Position numbers and translations under genes: made by a program. The notes below the pieces were generated by a model. It saw only the letters and a program-made list of their open reading frames with translations, had not been told where the DNA came from and ran no database searches. This document shows positions 9,941 through 20,229 of a stretch of 64,000 nucleotides of DNA, one piece after another; position 1 is the stretch's first letter, and every line of letters starts with the position of its first letter. This DNA comes from Sulfitobacter sp. F26204 (lineage in GTDB: Bacteria; Pseudomonadota; Alphaproteobacteria; Rhodobacterales; Rhodobacteraceae): NCBI RefSeq assembly GCF_026410305.1, contig NZ_JAPMLQ010000002.1, positions 620,001-684,000 of the forward strand. Reading direction: 5' to 3'.

Positions 9941-9967
9941 AAAAAAGGGTGGTCCGCAGACCACCCT
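9941..9967 (-). terminator. Rho-independent terminator of ilvC
   Basis: On the minus strand a perfect 9-bp stem (AGGGTGGTC with GACCACCCT, 4-base loop) is followed directly by six T residues. It lies 23 bases past the ilvC stop. Confidence 0.9.
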
Positions 9968-9990
9968 CGCCAGACTCGATTCTTGCGCGC

Positions 9991-11147
<1,157 letters not shown>

Positions 11148-11603
11148 ATGCTTGATGATGTGGATCGCCGTTTGTTGCGGTATTGGCAGGCGGAGCCGAG
11201 CCTGAGTCCGGGTGATCTGGCCGACCGATGTGGCATGTCAGCGGGCAAGGCTGCGCGCCGCCTTGCGCGGATGGAAGAGAATGGCGTGGTGCAGGGAGTC
11301 GGTGTGGTGATCAACTGGGCGGCTCTGGGGTATGCGGTAGAAGTGTCTTTACGGGTGACGCTGGACAAGACGCAGGGCAATGCATTTGACCTCTTTATTG
11401 TGGCAGCCCGCAAGGTTCCCGGGGTGATCGAGATACAGACCTTTTTGGGGCGCGTTGATCTGCGTTTATCGATCATTGCCCGCGATATGGCGCATTACCA
11501 ACAGATTTACCGGCGCGATATTTTGTCCTTGCCGCATATCGCTGACATCGAAGCGTTGATGCATGTGGCCCGGATCAAGACAGATGAGACATTGCCGTTG
11601 TGA
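11148..11603 (+). CDS. Lrp/AsnC-family regulator, first of a tandem pair
   Basis: The 151-residue protein has an N-terminal winged-helix part (DVDRRLLRYWQAEPSLSPGDLADRCGMS...) and a C-terminal RAM-type ligand-binding part (residues about 65-145). Family members sense amino acids and act as octamers or dimers on nearby promoters. It diverges from ilvC and is followed with a 4-base overlap by a second protein of exactly equal length, so the two are probably made together. Branched-chain amino acid control is an inference from position. The DNA-recognition part is somewhat atypical for Lrp, which leaves some doubt on DNA binding. Confidence 0.8.
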   Translation: MLDDVDRRLLRYWQAEPSLSPGDLADRCGMSAGKAARRLARMEENGVVQGVGVVINWAALGYAVEVSLRVTLDKTQGNAFDLFIVAARKVPGVIEIQTFLGRVDLRLSIIARDMAHYQQIYRRDILSLPHIADIEALMHVARIKTDETLPL

Positions 11604-12055
11604 TTGTGTTGGACGCCATTGATCACGGATTGCTTACGGCTTTGGCGCGTGATGCCCGTCACTCTGCCAGTGCCCTTGGCAAGGTCTTTGGCTTGTCCCA
11701 ACCTGCCACTTGGCGCCGGATCAAACGGTTGGAACAGGCCGGTGTGATCGGGGGGAGACGGCTGCGGCTGGATGCGGAAAAGCTGGGGTTCGGCGTGACG
11801 GTGTTTCTGGGCATCAAGCTGGCTACCAAGGGGCGCGTGTCGCTGGAAGATTTCGAACGCGCGGTTTCGGCGATTCCAGAAGTGCAGACCGTTGAGCATG
11901 TTTTGGGGCGATACGATTACCGTTTACGGGTCGTGGCGCGGGATCTGCCGGATTTTGAACGGGTCCTGCGCCGCAGGATCATGACGTTGCCCGGTGCAGG
12001 CGAAGTCGAGGCGAATGTCTTGCTGAGCGAGGAGCGGCTTGCCGGCCCGCTATAG
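11600..12055 (+). CDS. Lrp/AsnC-family regulator, second of a tandem pair
   Basis: This 151-residue protein is a better match to Lrp/AsnC: the helix-turn-helix SASALGKVFGLSQPATWRRI is followed by a RAM domain ending in VLGRYDYRLRVVARDLPDFE. The GTG start at 11600 overlaps the stop of the first regulator (GTGA). The two proteins share layout and the motif LGR-D-RL-ARD, so an old duplication is likely, and a hetero-oligomer is possible but not shown. The gene points toward a class V aminotransferase about 200 bases downstream. Confidence 0.85.
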   Translation: MIVLDAIDHGLLTALARDARHSASALGKVFGLSQPATWRRIKRLEQAGVIGGRRLRLDAEKLGFGVTVFLGIKLATKGRVSLEDFERAVSAIPEVQTVEHVLGRYDYRLRVVARDLPDFERVLRRRIMTLPGAGEVEANVLLSEERLAGPL

Positions 12056-12134
12056 GGCTGGTCCCTTGTCAGCGGAGGCTCGTTCCTGCCAGTTTCACCG
12101 AGCAAGCCGAGAAGGGGACTGCGGTATTCGCCAG

Positions 12135-12160
12135 GTTGCGCTTTCAAGGGGATGCGCAAC
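12135..12160. repeat. 7-bp inverted repeat upstream of the aminotransferase gene
   Basis: GTTGCGC and GCGCAAC are separated by 12 bases in the 197-base gap between the second Lrp-type gene and the aminotransferase start. It could be an operator or a leader stem. The gap shows nothing else I can name. Confidence 0.35.
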
Positions 12161-12252
12161 ATCTGTAGGTGGTCACCATTGCACAGATACACTTTGCCAA
12201 TGACCACGCGGCTTTGTATCTACAGGGCAAAGCACCAGCAAAGGAAATGATC

Positions 12253-13377
12253 ATGGCATTGCTAGATACGGTAGATCCCACAGGGCTTGACGAGTTTTCG
12301 GTGGTCTTTACCGATCGCTCGCTCAATTCGATGAGTGCCGCATTTCAACAGGTGATGCGCGATATGTCGCAGATGCTGAAAGAGGTCTATCAGGCCGATG
12401 CTGTCGCAGTGGTCCCGGGTGGTGGTACATATGCGATGGAAGCGGTGGCGAGGCAATTTGCACGCGGGGCAGAGGTATTGGTGGTGCGCAATGGCTGGTT
12501 CTCCTACCGCTGGTCCCAGATCATCGAAACCGGTGGCTTGACTGCAGGGGCGACGGTAATGAAAGCGCGCCAACAGGGAAATGCACCCGCATCGCCCTAT
12601 GCTCCGGCTGCAATCGAAGATGTCGTGGCGTCGATCCACGACGAAAGGCCACAGGTGGTTTTCGCACCACATGTTGAAACCAGTGCGGGGGTGATCCTGC
12701 CTGATGACTACATCGCTGAAATGGCGAAAGCCGCCCATGACGTCGGGGCGTTGATGGTGCTGGATTGCATTGCGTCGGGCTGTGCCTGGATTGACATGCG
12801 CAAGTTGGGCGTGGATGTGTTGATTTCAGCGCCGCAAAAGGGCTGGTCATCCTCTCCTTCTGCGGGACTTGTGATGCTGTCAAAGCGGGGCGAGGCGCGG
12901 CTGGCCGAGACTGTTTCGGACAGTTTTTCCATTGATCTGGGGAAATGGCGGGCGATCATGAAAGCCTATGAAGATGGGGGCCATGCCTATCACGCGACCA
13001 TGCCGACAGACGCGCTGCGGATGTTTCGCGACACGATGCTCGAGACCAAGGAATACGGTTTCGAGCGGTTGAAAGAAGCTCAGTGGAAACTCGGTGACGG
13101 CGTGCGCAAGATGTTGGAGGCCAAGGGGATTGTCTTTGTCGCTGCAGATGGCTTTGGCGCGCCGGGGGTGGTGGTGAGCTATACCAATGACCCTGACGTG
13201 AAATCCGGTAGGGCCTTCGCCGAAAAAGGCATGCAAATCGCGGCGGGTGTGCCGCTGCAAGTGGGAGAGCCGGAGGGGTTCAGCACCTTCCGGCTTGGTC
13301 TGTTCGGTCTGGACAAGCTATATGATGTTGATGCGACCCTCGGTCGCCTTGCAGCGGTGGTGGACGAGGTTTTGTAG
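12253..13377 (+). CDS. Class V PLP-dependent aminotransferase (alanine-glyoxylate/serine-pyruvate type)
   Basis: The protein (374 residues) has the class V fold: the phosphate-binding PGGGTYAMEAVARQF near residue 60, the aspartate in VLDCIASG, and the PLP-binding lysine in SAPQKGW (near residue 196). Relatives transfer amino groups between alanine or serine and glyoxylate or related 2-oxoacids; the exact substrates are not evident. AAGGA sits 7 bases before the ATG at 12253, which I prefer over an ATG 6 bases earlier or an upstream GTG at 12169 whose extension is not protein-like. The upstream Lrp/AsnC pair may control it. Confidence 0.85.
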   Translation: MALLDTVDPTGLDEFSVVFTDRSLNSMSAAFQQVMRDMSQMLKEVYQADAVAVVPGGGTYAMEAVARQFARGAEVLVVRNGWFSYRWSQIIETGGLTAGATVMKARQQGNAPASPYAPAAIEDVVASIHDERPQVVFAPHVETSAGVILPDDYIAEMAKAAHDVGALMVLDCIASGCAWIDMRKLGVDVLISAPQKGWSSSPSAGLVMLSKRGEARLAETVSDSFSIDLGKWRAIMKAYEDGGHAYHATMPTDALRMFRDTMLETKEYGFERLKEAQWKLGDGVRKMLEAKGIVFVAADGFGAPGVVVSYTNDPDVKSGRAFAEKGMQIAAGVPLQVGEPEGFSTFRLGLFGLDKLYDVDATLGRLAAVVDEVL

Positions 13378-13417
13378 CCCGCTCAGGCATGACTCAAGCC
13401 ATGAGTTACGGGAAGAG

Positions 13418-13456
13418 GTGGCGAAACAGGCATGCCTTTCCCTCTATTGTCGCCAC
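13418..13456. terminator. Nested inverted repeat between convergent genes
   Basis: GTGGCGA and TCGCCAC (7 bp) enclose 25 bases that contain the perfect 10-base palindrome AGGCATGCCT. The position between the stops of two convergent genes suits a bidirectional terminator, but there is no T-run, so this is tentative. Confidence 0.3.
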
Positions 13457-13504
13457 TTACCCTTGGGTAAAGGGGCGTCATGCACTGCCGGAGGGGGTGT
13501 TCAA

Positions 13505-14701
13505 TTACCTTGCGCCGAGCCCCATCTGCATCAGCAGGTTGCGTAGCGGTTTCTTGGCATAAAGCGCGTCCAGCCCCTTGGCACGAAGATCACGGGCTGC
13601 CGGATGGCTTGCCTGGGAGACACGGTTCAACAGATCGATGCCTTTGATGCGCATGCGGATGTCACCGAAGCGCGCCTTGTGATAGGCCGTGAGCATCTGC
13701 GCATTGCCCAGGGTCTCGCGATCGGCCAAGGCGAGTTGCAGCAGGCTCGCGACATCCTGAAGGGACATGTTCAACCCCTGGGCGCCGATGGGCGGCATCA
13801 CATGAGCGGCTTCCGCGATCAGGGCAAGGCGCTCTCCTGAGAGGCGGGCAGCGTGCTGACTGATGATTGGCCAGACGTTGCGCGGACTGGCCAGGGTCAG
13901 GGGGCCAAGAATGTGACAGGAACGTTCCGTCATAACCGCCTCAAAGGCTGCCACATCCATTTCAGCGCGGGACAGAATGCGATCGCCATCGTCCATCCAG
14001 ACAACAGCCGAAGAGGGTATTCCGTTGTGGTCGGGGAGGGGAACCAGGGTAAAAGGTCCGCCGGTACGGTGGATTTCAGTTGAAACATTTTGATGTGGCG
14101 CGGGGTGGGTGACTGCAAAAGCCAGTGCCTTTTGTCCGTAGCGTCGCGTGCTAACGTCGATGCCCGCAGCCTGTCGCATCGGACTGTCACGGCCATCGGC
14201 CGCAATGACCAGTCTTGTCATTACCTGGGTGGCATCACTCAGGCTGACTTTGGCACCGGCGGTGCGTGTGAACAGGGCTGTCGTTCCGGTTCCGGGTCGG
14301 AAATCTACATTTTCCAGCTGCTTAAGTCGCGCCACCAATTCGCGGCGCAACAGCCAGTTTGGAAAATTCCAGCCGAATGGCTGATCCGAAATCTCTGCCG
14401 CGTCAAAATCGCGTGTCACACGAGGCTCCGCGATGAGTCCACCTGCATCAATCAGCCGCATGATCTGTAATGGGGCCGCATGCGGGGCAAGAGCCTCCCA
14501 TAGGCCTGCTTCTGTCAGTACCTTGCGTGCAGGTTGCAACATCGCGGTTGAACGCATGTCCGCCCCTTCGGCATCGCGCGCGGTTATCGGCGGGGCGGGA
14601 TCAACGCAAATGACATCAAAACCAGCGGTGCCAAAAGCGGCGGCCGCCGTCAATCCGGCAATGCCCCCACCGGAAATCAAGATGTCACAATCATATTTCA
14701 T
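13505..14701 (-). CDS. UbiH/UbiF-family FAD-dependent monooxygenase
   Basis: The 398-residue protein begins with a Rossmann FAD site (ILISGGGIAGLTAAAAFG), has the second FAD/NADPH motif in AADGRDSPMRQ, and a third in AEAAHVMPPIGAQGLNMSLQD, which is the UbiH-type ribityl motif with Glu in place of the more usual Asp. Family members hydroxylate the ubiquinone ring, and that is the likely role; which position is modified cannot be said. The gene lies 9 bases after the stop of the HAD phosphatase gene and shares its direction, so they are likely co-transcribed. Confidence 0.85.
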   Translation of the reverse strand: MKYDCDILISGGGIAGLTAAAAFGTAGFDVICVDPAPPITARDAEGADMRSTAMLQPARKVLTEAGLWEALAPHAAPLQIMRLIDAGGLIAEPRVTRDFDAAEISDQPFGWNFPNWLLRRELVARLKQLENVDFRPGTGTTALFTRTAGAKVSLSDATQVMTRLVIAADGRDSPMRQAAGIDVSTRRYGQKALAFAVTHPAPHQNVSTEIHRTGGPFTLVPLPDHNGIPSSAVVWMDDGDRILSRAEMDVAAFEAVMTERSCHILGPLTLASPRNVWPIISQHAARLSGERLALIAEAAHVMPPIGAQGLNMSLQDVASLLQLALADRETLGNAQMLTAYHKARFGDIRMRIKGIDLLNRVSQASHPAARDLRAKGLDALYAKKPLRNLLMQMGLGAR

Positions 14702-14710
14702 GTGCCCAGC

Positions 14711-15358
14711 TTACTCCGTCAAGCGATCAAGGAAGTGAGACAAATCGTCCGTATGATACTCAATATGTGCAGCGGCAAACGGATCTGGGGCAACATGCAC
14801 GGTCTTCATCCCCATTTCAAAAGGCGCGGCAAGGTTGCGCGGATCATCTTCGAACATCGCGGCCCGTTCAGGTGTCAGACCATCGGTGGCAAATACCCGG
14901 TCAAAGGCACTGCGTTCGGGTTTGGGCAGAAAACCGGCGTGTTCTACACCATAGACCGCATCGAAGACCCCCGACAGGCCACGTGCAGCCAGCACGCGTT
15001 CGGCATAGGGCGCACAGCCATTTGTATAAACGATGCGCCGACCGGGCAGGGCCTTGATCCGTGCAGCAAGGTCTGGGTCGGGAATCAGGCTGTCCATGGG
15101 AATGTCATGCACATCCTCAAGATAGGGTGCGGGATCAACGTCATGTTCGCGCATCAGGCCCGCCAGGGTCGTGCCATGGGTATGCCAATAATGAACCCGC
15201 AGACGGTTTGCTTCGTCCTTGTCTACCTTGAGGGTTGCCATGACCCAAGCGGTCATGCGCACCTCGATATGATCAAACAACCGGGCCGAGGGCGGATAAA
15301 GCGTATTGTCGAGGTCAAATACCCAAGTGTCGACATGGGAAAAAGAAGTCTGTGGCAT
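14711..15358 (-). CDS. HAD-family pyrimidine 5'-nucleotidase
   Basis: The 215-residue protein shows all four HAD motifs: DLDNTLYP (nucleophile aspartate), YTNG, the lysine in LPKPER and EDDPRNL. The overall layout is that of the Sdt1/Phm8 group of pyrimidine 5'-nucleotidases, which dephosphorylate nucleotide monophosphates. I place the start at ATG 15358 (MPQTSFSHVDTWVF); upstream residues to 15454 overlap the divergent promoter region and are not domain-like. It diverges from the GntR-type regulator across 110 bases. Confidence 0.88.
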   Translation of the reverse strand: MPQTSFSHVDTWVFDLDNTLYPPSARLFDHIEVRMTAWVMATLKVDKDEANRLRVHYWHTHGTTLAGLMREHDVDPAPYLEDVHDIPMDSLIPDPDLAARIKALPGRRIVYTNGCAPYAERVLAARGLSGVFDAVYGVEHAGFLPKPERSAFDRVFATDGLTPERAAMFEDDPRNLAAPFEMGMKTVHVAPDPFAAAHIEYHTDDLSHFLDRLTE

Positions 15359-15468
15359 GAGTGCATCGTTAGGCGCTTGGCGCGGGCGGCGCAAGAGCGA
15401 GCTGGCCACGGATGCTTGCGCATGCAGGCGGGCTGGGTAGGATGCCGGCATCAATGAGGAAATTGAAT

Positions 15469-16122
15469 ATGCCTGCGCTCAAATCAGGGTCAACCGACGC
15501 CTATTCGATGATACTCGAGGCGATTGACGGGGGGACCTACCGGCCCGGTGACCGGCTGGTGGAAAGTGAACTAGCCGATCGGTTCAATGTGTCGCGCACC
15601 CCTATTCGCGAGGCCTTGCAACGGCTTGAGACACAATCTTTGCTGGCCCGAGAGGGCCGCAGCCTGATTGTGGCGTCACTCGATCACAACCAAACCGCAG
15701 AACTCTATGTGGTGAGAACCGAACTGGAAGGACTGGCCGCACGTCTTGCGGCGCGCCACGCAACCCCGGAAGAGGTGCGGGTATTGCGCGAAATGGTCGA
15801 AGCGGATGATGCCCTGATCGATCAGCCGCAGGCTCTGGCACGCAGCAACAGGCGGTTTCACAAACAACTGCATCTTGCCTCGCACAACCGTTACCTGGTG
15901 CAACAACTGGATCTGGTCTATCGGTCCATGGCCTTGATGGCCGAAACATCATTGGCGGCTGAGGGTCGCGGGGAAATTGCCCAGGCCGAACACGGCAAGA
16001 TCGTTTCGATGATCGAAGCCCATGACGAAGAGGGCGCAGATGCCGCATTGCGGGCGCATATTTCGGTGGCTTTTGTCACCCGTCTCAAACAGGTAGCGGA
16101 CCGGCCCGAACGCGACGGTTAG
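15469..16122 (+). CDS. GntR-family transcriptional regulator with FCD domain
   Basis: Residues about 10-75 form the winged helix (RPGDRLVESELADRFNVSRTPIREALQRLE), and residues 80-210 form an all-helical FCD ligand-binding domain with metal-type His/Asp positions (RFHKQLHLASHNR). Such proteins repress catabolic or transport genes until an organic acid binds. GAGG precedes the ATG at 15469. No obvious catabolic operon is adjacent, so the target may be its own promoter or the divergent HAD gene. Confidence 0.9.
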   Translation: MPALKSGSTDAYSMILEAIDGGTYRPGDRLVESELADRFNVSRTPIREALQRLETQSLLAREGRSLIVASLDHNQTAELYVVRTELEGLAARLAARHATPEEVRVLREMVEADDALIDQPQALARSNRRFHKQLHLASHNRYLVQQLDLVYRSMALMAETSLAAEGRGEIAQAEHGKIVSMIEAHDEEGADAALRAHISVAFVTRLKQVADRPERDG

Positions 16123-16195
16123 GATTGGCACGAGGTTGATTTCTGGCGGGTTCCGCTCTTGTGGGTTTTACCGGTTCCTTCAATTGCGAACCGGT

Positions 16196-18238
16196 TCATT
16201 TGGCACCGACGGCACCCTGCGGAAACTGTTGTTTCACTGGCGACCTTTGTTCGAGGTGCGGAAGAGAATCACAAACCTCGATCCCAGGCGTTTCCAGTTC
16301 TGACATCCGTGGAGAAACCGGGGCAATTTGCGGTCCCTCAACAATCAGGTTTTGAGGATACTCCGTGGCCGATGTCACACCATGTTCCGTCTTGTCCCAG
16401 AAGAATGGGCTGGCGACAAATTCCTGCAATCCCTTGAACGCAGCCAAAGCCCCGAGAGGATAGTAAAAGGGAGTGGTGAAAACCCACCACATGAGATGCC
16501 TGTGTTCCTTACCGGAAACCGCCATCAGCGACATGCCAAGGTTCAAGGTGTACGAGAGTATGAAGACCGACACCATCGACCACATGGCCACATTGCCTAG
16601 GGTTTGCGGTACCGGATGCGGCAGGCCAAACATCGCGATCCAGAAGGACCATAACAATGGCGCGCAAAAGAACTGTGCTACCGTTGCCAAAAGCATCGTC
16701 TGAATGCCAATAAACCGACACCATCCCAAGTCTCGAAGCAATTGCCGCGGGTCGCGCATGTGCACACACCATGTAATCAGGAACCCTTTGAGCCAACGGG
16801 AACGTTGCCGGATCCAGGGCCACAAACGACAATTTGCTTCTTCATATGTTACTGTGGGCAGCAATTCTGTGACATATCCGGCCCGTGCCAGTCTTACGCC
16901 CAAATCCGCGTCTTCGGTGACATTATGTGCATCCCAACCAGAGAGCTTTTCCAGGATGTTACGGCGAAAAAACAAGGTTGTCCCCCCCAAGGGAATGACC
17001 AACCCCATCCGCGCAACCCCGGGCAGCAAGACCCGCCACCACGTTGCATATTCAATTGTAAAACAACGTGACAGCCAGTTGGCCCGAGGGTTGTAATAAT
17101 CCAGGATTCCCTGCAGGCAGGCGACGTTTTCTGGTGCCTTGCGAAATCGATCCACCACGCGTTCCAGTTGATCCGGCTCTGGCGCATCTTCTGCATCCCA
17201 GATCCCGATGATACTGCCTTTGCAAAAATCCAGTGCATAGTTCAAGGCGCGGGGTTTGGTCGTCAGGCTGTTGGCCGCAGGGACGGTGATCACGCTGACC
17301 CACGACGGTAATGCCGTACGGGCAAGCGTCGTCCTTGTGATGGCATCGCTTTCTTCCAGCACCAGAACGACATCCAACAAGGCCTTGGGATAAGTCAGCT
17401 TGGTCAGGCGGGCAATCAACGCGCTGGCGATCTCCCTTTCCTTGAGCAATGGTACCATGATTGACACCCGTGGCAGGCGGAAATTCAGGGAATGGTTGGC
17501 CGTGAAGGGCACCGGGGCATCCGGCACCTTGTGGGTGATTTGTGACCAAAGTGCCGCGGCCTTGAGGGTTGAGGTCATCAGCAGCGTGATAAAAGCAAAC
17601 AAGGCCGCGACGGTGAAGCTCCACAGGGGGGCGATGATCACACAGGCGAGGATGAAACTCATGATTGCCAGGGCCCATAATGTGCGAATGCGGCTTGTCA
17701 CATCCCATGTGCGGCAACTGAATATGGCTGGGACGCGCGTGGCCGCCTTGTGCGCGAGCTCTAGCCCATAAGTATTTGTGATCGCGTCTTGAATCTGCTG
17801 TTCCGAAGCAACAATCGGCAGGATCGTTGGCGCATGTTCACCGAGGGCCTGCCGAAGCTTGTCAAACAATTCCGGCCTGCTGGTCGCGACGAGTAACACC
17901 CCACCCATATCCATCCATGCGACAGCACGGTATTCCAGACAGAGTTTGGGGGGCAGATGAAGGTCAAGACCCGGTTGCGGAGGATCGTCACGCAGATCGA
18001 CCAGTTGGGTATTGTGCTGAGCGGCAAGGCATTCCAACACATCGCGCGATGAAGCGAGCCCTTCTGCAATCAGGATTTCTCCCAGCGGTGCGTCAACATG
18101 TTGTTGTAAATCAAGCGCGTGCACCAGATCCTTGTTTCGGATCGCACCTGTTTCAACCAGATGCCGGCCAAGCGGCATTGGCGGATGAAGCGGTCGCGCA
18201 AGTTGCGGATCAGCGAGATGTAGCCGTAGTTTGCTCAT
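16196..18238 (-). CDS. Membrane glycosyltransferase 2 with N-terminal GspE-N/MshEN domain
   Basis: The 680-residue protein joins two modules. Residues about 20-150 resemble the N-terminal domain of type II secretion ATPase GspE (PLGRHLVETGAI...PLGEILIAEGLAS), a domain that binds c-di-GMP in MshE relatives. Residues about 250-500 are a processive-type GT2 domain with WDAEDAPEPDQL, TEDADLG and QRSRWLKG (the QxxRW motif). About two hydrophobic segments precede the GT2 domain and several follow it. It probably makes or exports a polysaccharide at the inner membrane, perhaps under second-messenger control; product and ligand are unknown. The gene is monocistronic. Confidence 0.85.
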   Translation of the reverse strand: MSKLRLHLADPQLARPLHPPMPLGRHLVETGAIRNKDLVHALDLQQHVDAPLGEILIAEGLASSRDVLECLAAQHNTQLVDLRDDPPQPGLDLHLPPKLCLEYRAVAWMDMGGVLLVATSRPELFDKLRQALGEHAPTILPIVASEQQIQDAITNTYGLELAHKAATRVPAIFSCRTWDVTSRIRTLWALAIMSFILACVIIAPLWSFTVAALFAFITLLMTSTLKAAALWSQITHKVPDAPVPFTANHSLNFRLPRVSIMVPLLKEREIASALIARLTKLTYPKALLDVVLVLEESDAITRTTLARTALPSWVSVITVPAANSLTTKPRALNYALDFCKGSIIGIWDAEDAPEPDQLERVVDRFRKAPENVACLQGILDYYNPRANWLSRCFTIEYATWWRVLLPGVARMGLVIPLGGTTLFFRRNILEKLSGWDAHNVTEDADLGVRLARAGYVTELLPTVTYEEANCRLWPWIRQRSRWLKGFLITWCVHMRDPRQLLRDLGWCRFIGIQTMLLATVAQFFCAPLLWSFWIAMFGLPHPVPQTLGNVAMWSMVSVFILSYTLNLGMSLMAVSGKEHRHLMWWVFTTPFYYPLGALAAFKGLQEFVASPFFWDKTEHGVTSATEYPQNLIVEGPQIAPVSPRMSELETPGIEVCDSLPHLEQRSPVKQQFPQGAVGAK

Positions 18239-18321
18239 GAATAGCCCGACAGAGTTAATGAAGGGCCAAATTTGCAGTGATCGGTTAACAAGTAGTTAAC
18301 GCAGGAACGGTGGGAACCCGA

Positions 18322-19497
18322 TCAGGTCAGTACCTTCTCGATGTTGTTTTCCTGCATCGCTTGCGCGAAGCGTTCGAACAGATAATAGCTATCCTGCGGT
18401 CCTGGTGAGGCCTCGGGATGGTGCTGCACCGACCAGACAGGACGTCCTTCGAGTCGAATACCGCAATTGGACCCGTCAAACAGTGAAACATGGGTTTCGC
18501 GTACACCTGTGGGCAGGGTTTGCGCATCGACGGCAAAACCATGATTCATTGACGTGATTTCGACTTTGCCAGTGTCCATGTCCTTGACAGGATGGTTCGC
18601 CCCATGGTGGCCGTGGCTCATCTTGGTTGTTTTGGCACCAAGGGCCAGCGCCAACATCTGGTGACCAAGACAGATACCGAAAAGCGGTAGATCGGTCTTG
18701 TCCAACACTTCGCGGATCATAGGAACCGCATATTCACCCGTCGCTGCCGGATCACCGGGACCATTGGACAGGAACAGCCCGTCAGGATCATGCGCCATGA
18801 TGTCATCAAATGTTGCCGAAGCTGGCAATACGGTGACATCACAGCCCGCAGAGGCAAGACAGCGCAAGATATTGCGTTTTGCGCCATAGTCGACAGCGAT
18901 CACTTTATGTTTTGGGTCAAGTTGTTGGGGGTAGCCATCCGGCCATGCCCACCGCATTTCGTTCCAACGGTAGGATTGCGCACAGGTAACATCCTTGGCC
19001 AGATCCATGCCTTCAAGCCCGGCAAAGCCGCGGGCGGCGTTAACAAGCGCCGCAATGTCGAAATTTCCGTCTGGATCATGGGCTAATGCGGCATGAGGGG
19101 CACCCTGATGTCGGATGGCGCGGGTCAACCGCCGGGTGTCGATGCCACCAACGGCAATGCGGCCACGCGCTGCAAGCCATGCGGAAAGCGACTGGGTATT
19201 GCGCCAGTTGGACGGGTCGGTTGGCATCCATTTCACAATCATGCCTGCTGCTACCGGATCGGTGGTTTCGTCGTCTTCGACGTTGGTGCCGGTATTGCCG
19301 ATGTGGGGAAAGGTAAAGGTGACCAACTGCCCCGCATAGGAAGGGTCGGTCATGATTTCCTGATACCCCGTCATCGCTGTGTTAAAACACAACTCCGCCA
19401 CGGTCTGGCCAGTGGCACCAAAGCCCATGCCGTAAAAAATAGAACCGTCCGCAAGGGCAAGACAAGCGGTCGGGCGTGTGGGTGCAGGCGCGGACAT
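18322..19497 (-). CDS. carA: Carbamoyl-phosphate synthase small (glutaminase) subunit
   Basis: CarA hydrolyses glutamine and passes ammonia to CarB for carbamoyl phosphate, feeding arginine and pyrimidine synthesis. The N-terminal domain (GFGATGQTVAELCFNTAMTG) and the class I amidotransferase domain with nucleophile Cys in LFGICLGHQM and the HHPEASPGP dyad are intact in 391 residues. I start at ATG 19497 (MSAPAPTRP). carB is not next to it in this window. The gene diverges from the YqeY gene. Confidence 0.97.
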   Translation of the reverse strand: MSAPAPTRPTACLALADGSIFYGMGFGATGQTVAELCFNTAMTGYQEIMTDPSYAGQLVTFTFPHIGNTGTNVEDDETTDPVAAGMIVKWMPTDPSNWRNTQSLSAWLAARGRIAVGGIDTRRLTRAIRHQGAPHAALAHDPDGNFDIAALVNAARGFAGLEGMDLAKDVTCAQSYRWNEMRWAWPDGYPQQLDPKHKVIAVDYGAKRNILRCLASAGCDVTVLPASATFDDIMAHDPDGLFLSNGPGDPAATGEYAVPMIREVLDKTDLPLFGICLGHQMLALALGAKTTKMSHGHHGANHPVKDMDTGKVEITSMNHGFAVDAQTLPTGVRETHVSLFDGSNCGIRLEGRPVWSVQHHPEASPGPQDSYYLFERFAQAMQENNIEKVLT

Positions 19498-19691
19498 GAG
19501 CAGTCTCCGGCAGATGTGGATGGGGTAAACGATGCTGTGGATACCGCCCGGTGACGGCAGGGTCAAGGGTGCAGCGTAAATGAGATATTGCTTAAAAACA
19601 GTCACTTAACCTCGGGGTAGGGGCATTGCTTTGACGGTTTGCTTTGGGTATGGTCGCAATCTTGAGATTTCTTTGGATGGGACGGTTCCAC

Positions 19692-20150
19692 ATGGGTTTG
19701 CGCAAACGCATCACCGAGGCCTTGAAGCAGGCCATGAAAGACAAGGATGCTGCACGGCTATCGACACTGCGCCTGATCAATGCAGCGATCAAGGACAAGG
19801 ATATTGCGGCCCGTGCGACCGGGACGGATGAAGGGGTGGCAGATTCCGAGGTTCTTGCGATCCTGGGAAAAATGACCAAGCAGCGGATGGAATCTGCCCG
19901 TGCCTACGAAGAGGGCGGGCGTCTGGATCTTGCCGAACGCGAAATGTCCGAAATCAAGATCATAGAAGAATATCTGCCCCGTCAATTGAATGACGCAGAA
20001 ACCACTGCGGCGGTGGAAAAGGCAATTGCCGAAATCGGCGCCGAAAGCATTCGCGACATGGGCAAGGTAATAGGGGCGCTCAAGGCGCAATACACCGGTC
20101 AGATGGATTTCGGCAAAGTCGGCCCGATGGTTAAGGATCTATTGAGCTAA
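19692..20150 (+). CDS. GatB/YqeY domain-containing protein
   Basis: The 152-residue protein is a stand-alone YqeY domain, related to the tRNA-binding tail of the GatB amidotransferase subunit: it opens LRKRITEALKQAMKDKD, has SEIKIIEEYLPRQL in the middle and ends MDFGKVGPMVKDLL. Its cellular role is not known. A carA-yqeY pairing is common in alphaproteobacteria, here divergent. The start at ATG 19692 matches the family N-terminus. Confidence 0.92.
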   Translation: MGLRKRITEALKQAMKDKDAARLSTLRLINAAIKDKDIAARATGTDEGVADSEVLAILGKMTKQRMESARAYEEGGRLDLAEREMSEIKIIEEYLPRQLNDAETTAAVEKAIAEIGAESIRDMGKVIGALKAQYTGQMDFGKVGPMVKDLLS

Positions 20151-20229
20151 GGCCGGTGAAGCAGGTTCAGGCACCTGTTATGGGTCATGCCAGCGTAGTT
20201 TCAGGTCTCTGCTGTTTGGGTTAAAAAAC

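Noticed and set aside
11148-12055. Siroheme decarboxylase subunits (NirDL/NirGH, AhbAB), which are also paired Lrp-like proteins of about 150 residues
   Set aside because: The C-terminal halves read as ordinary RAM domains (LGRYDYRLRVVARDL) and no heme d1 or heme biosynthesis genes are near; ilvC is the divergent neighbour.
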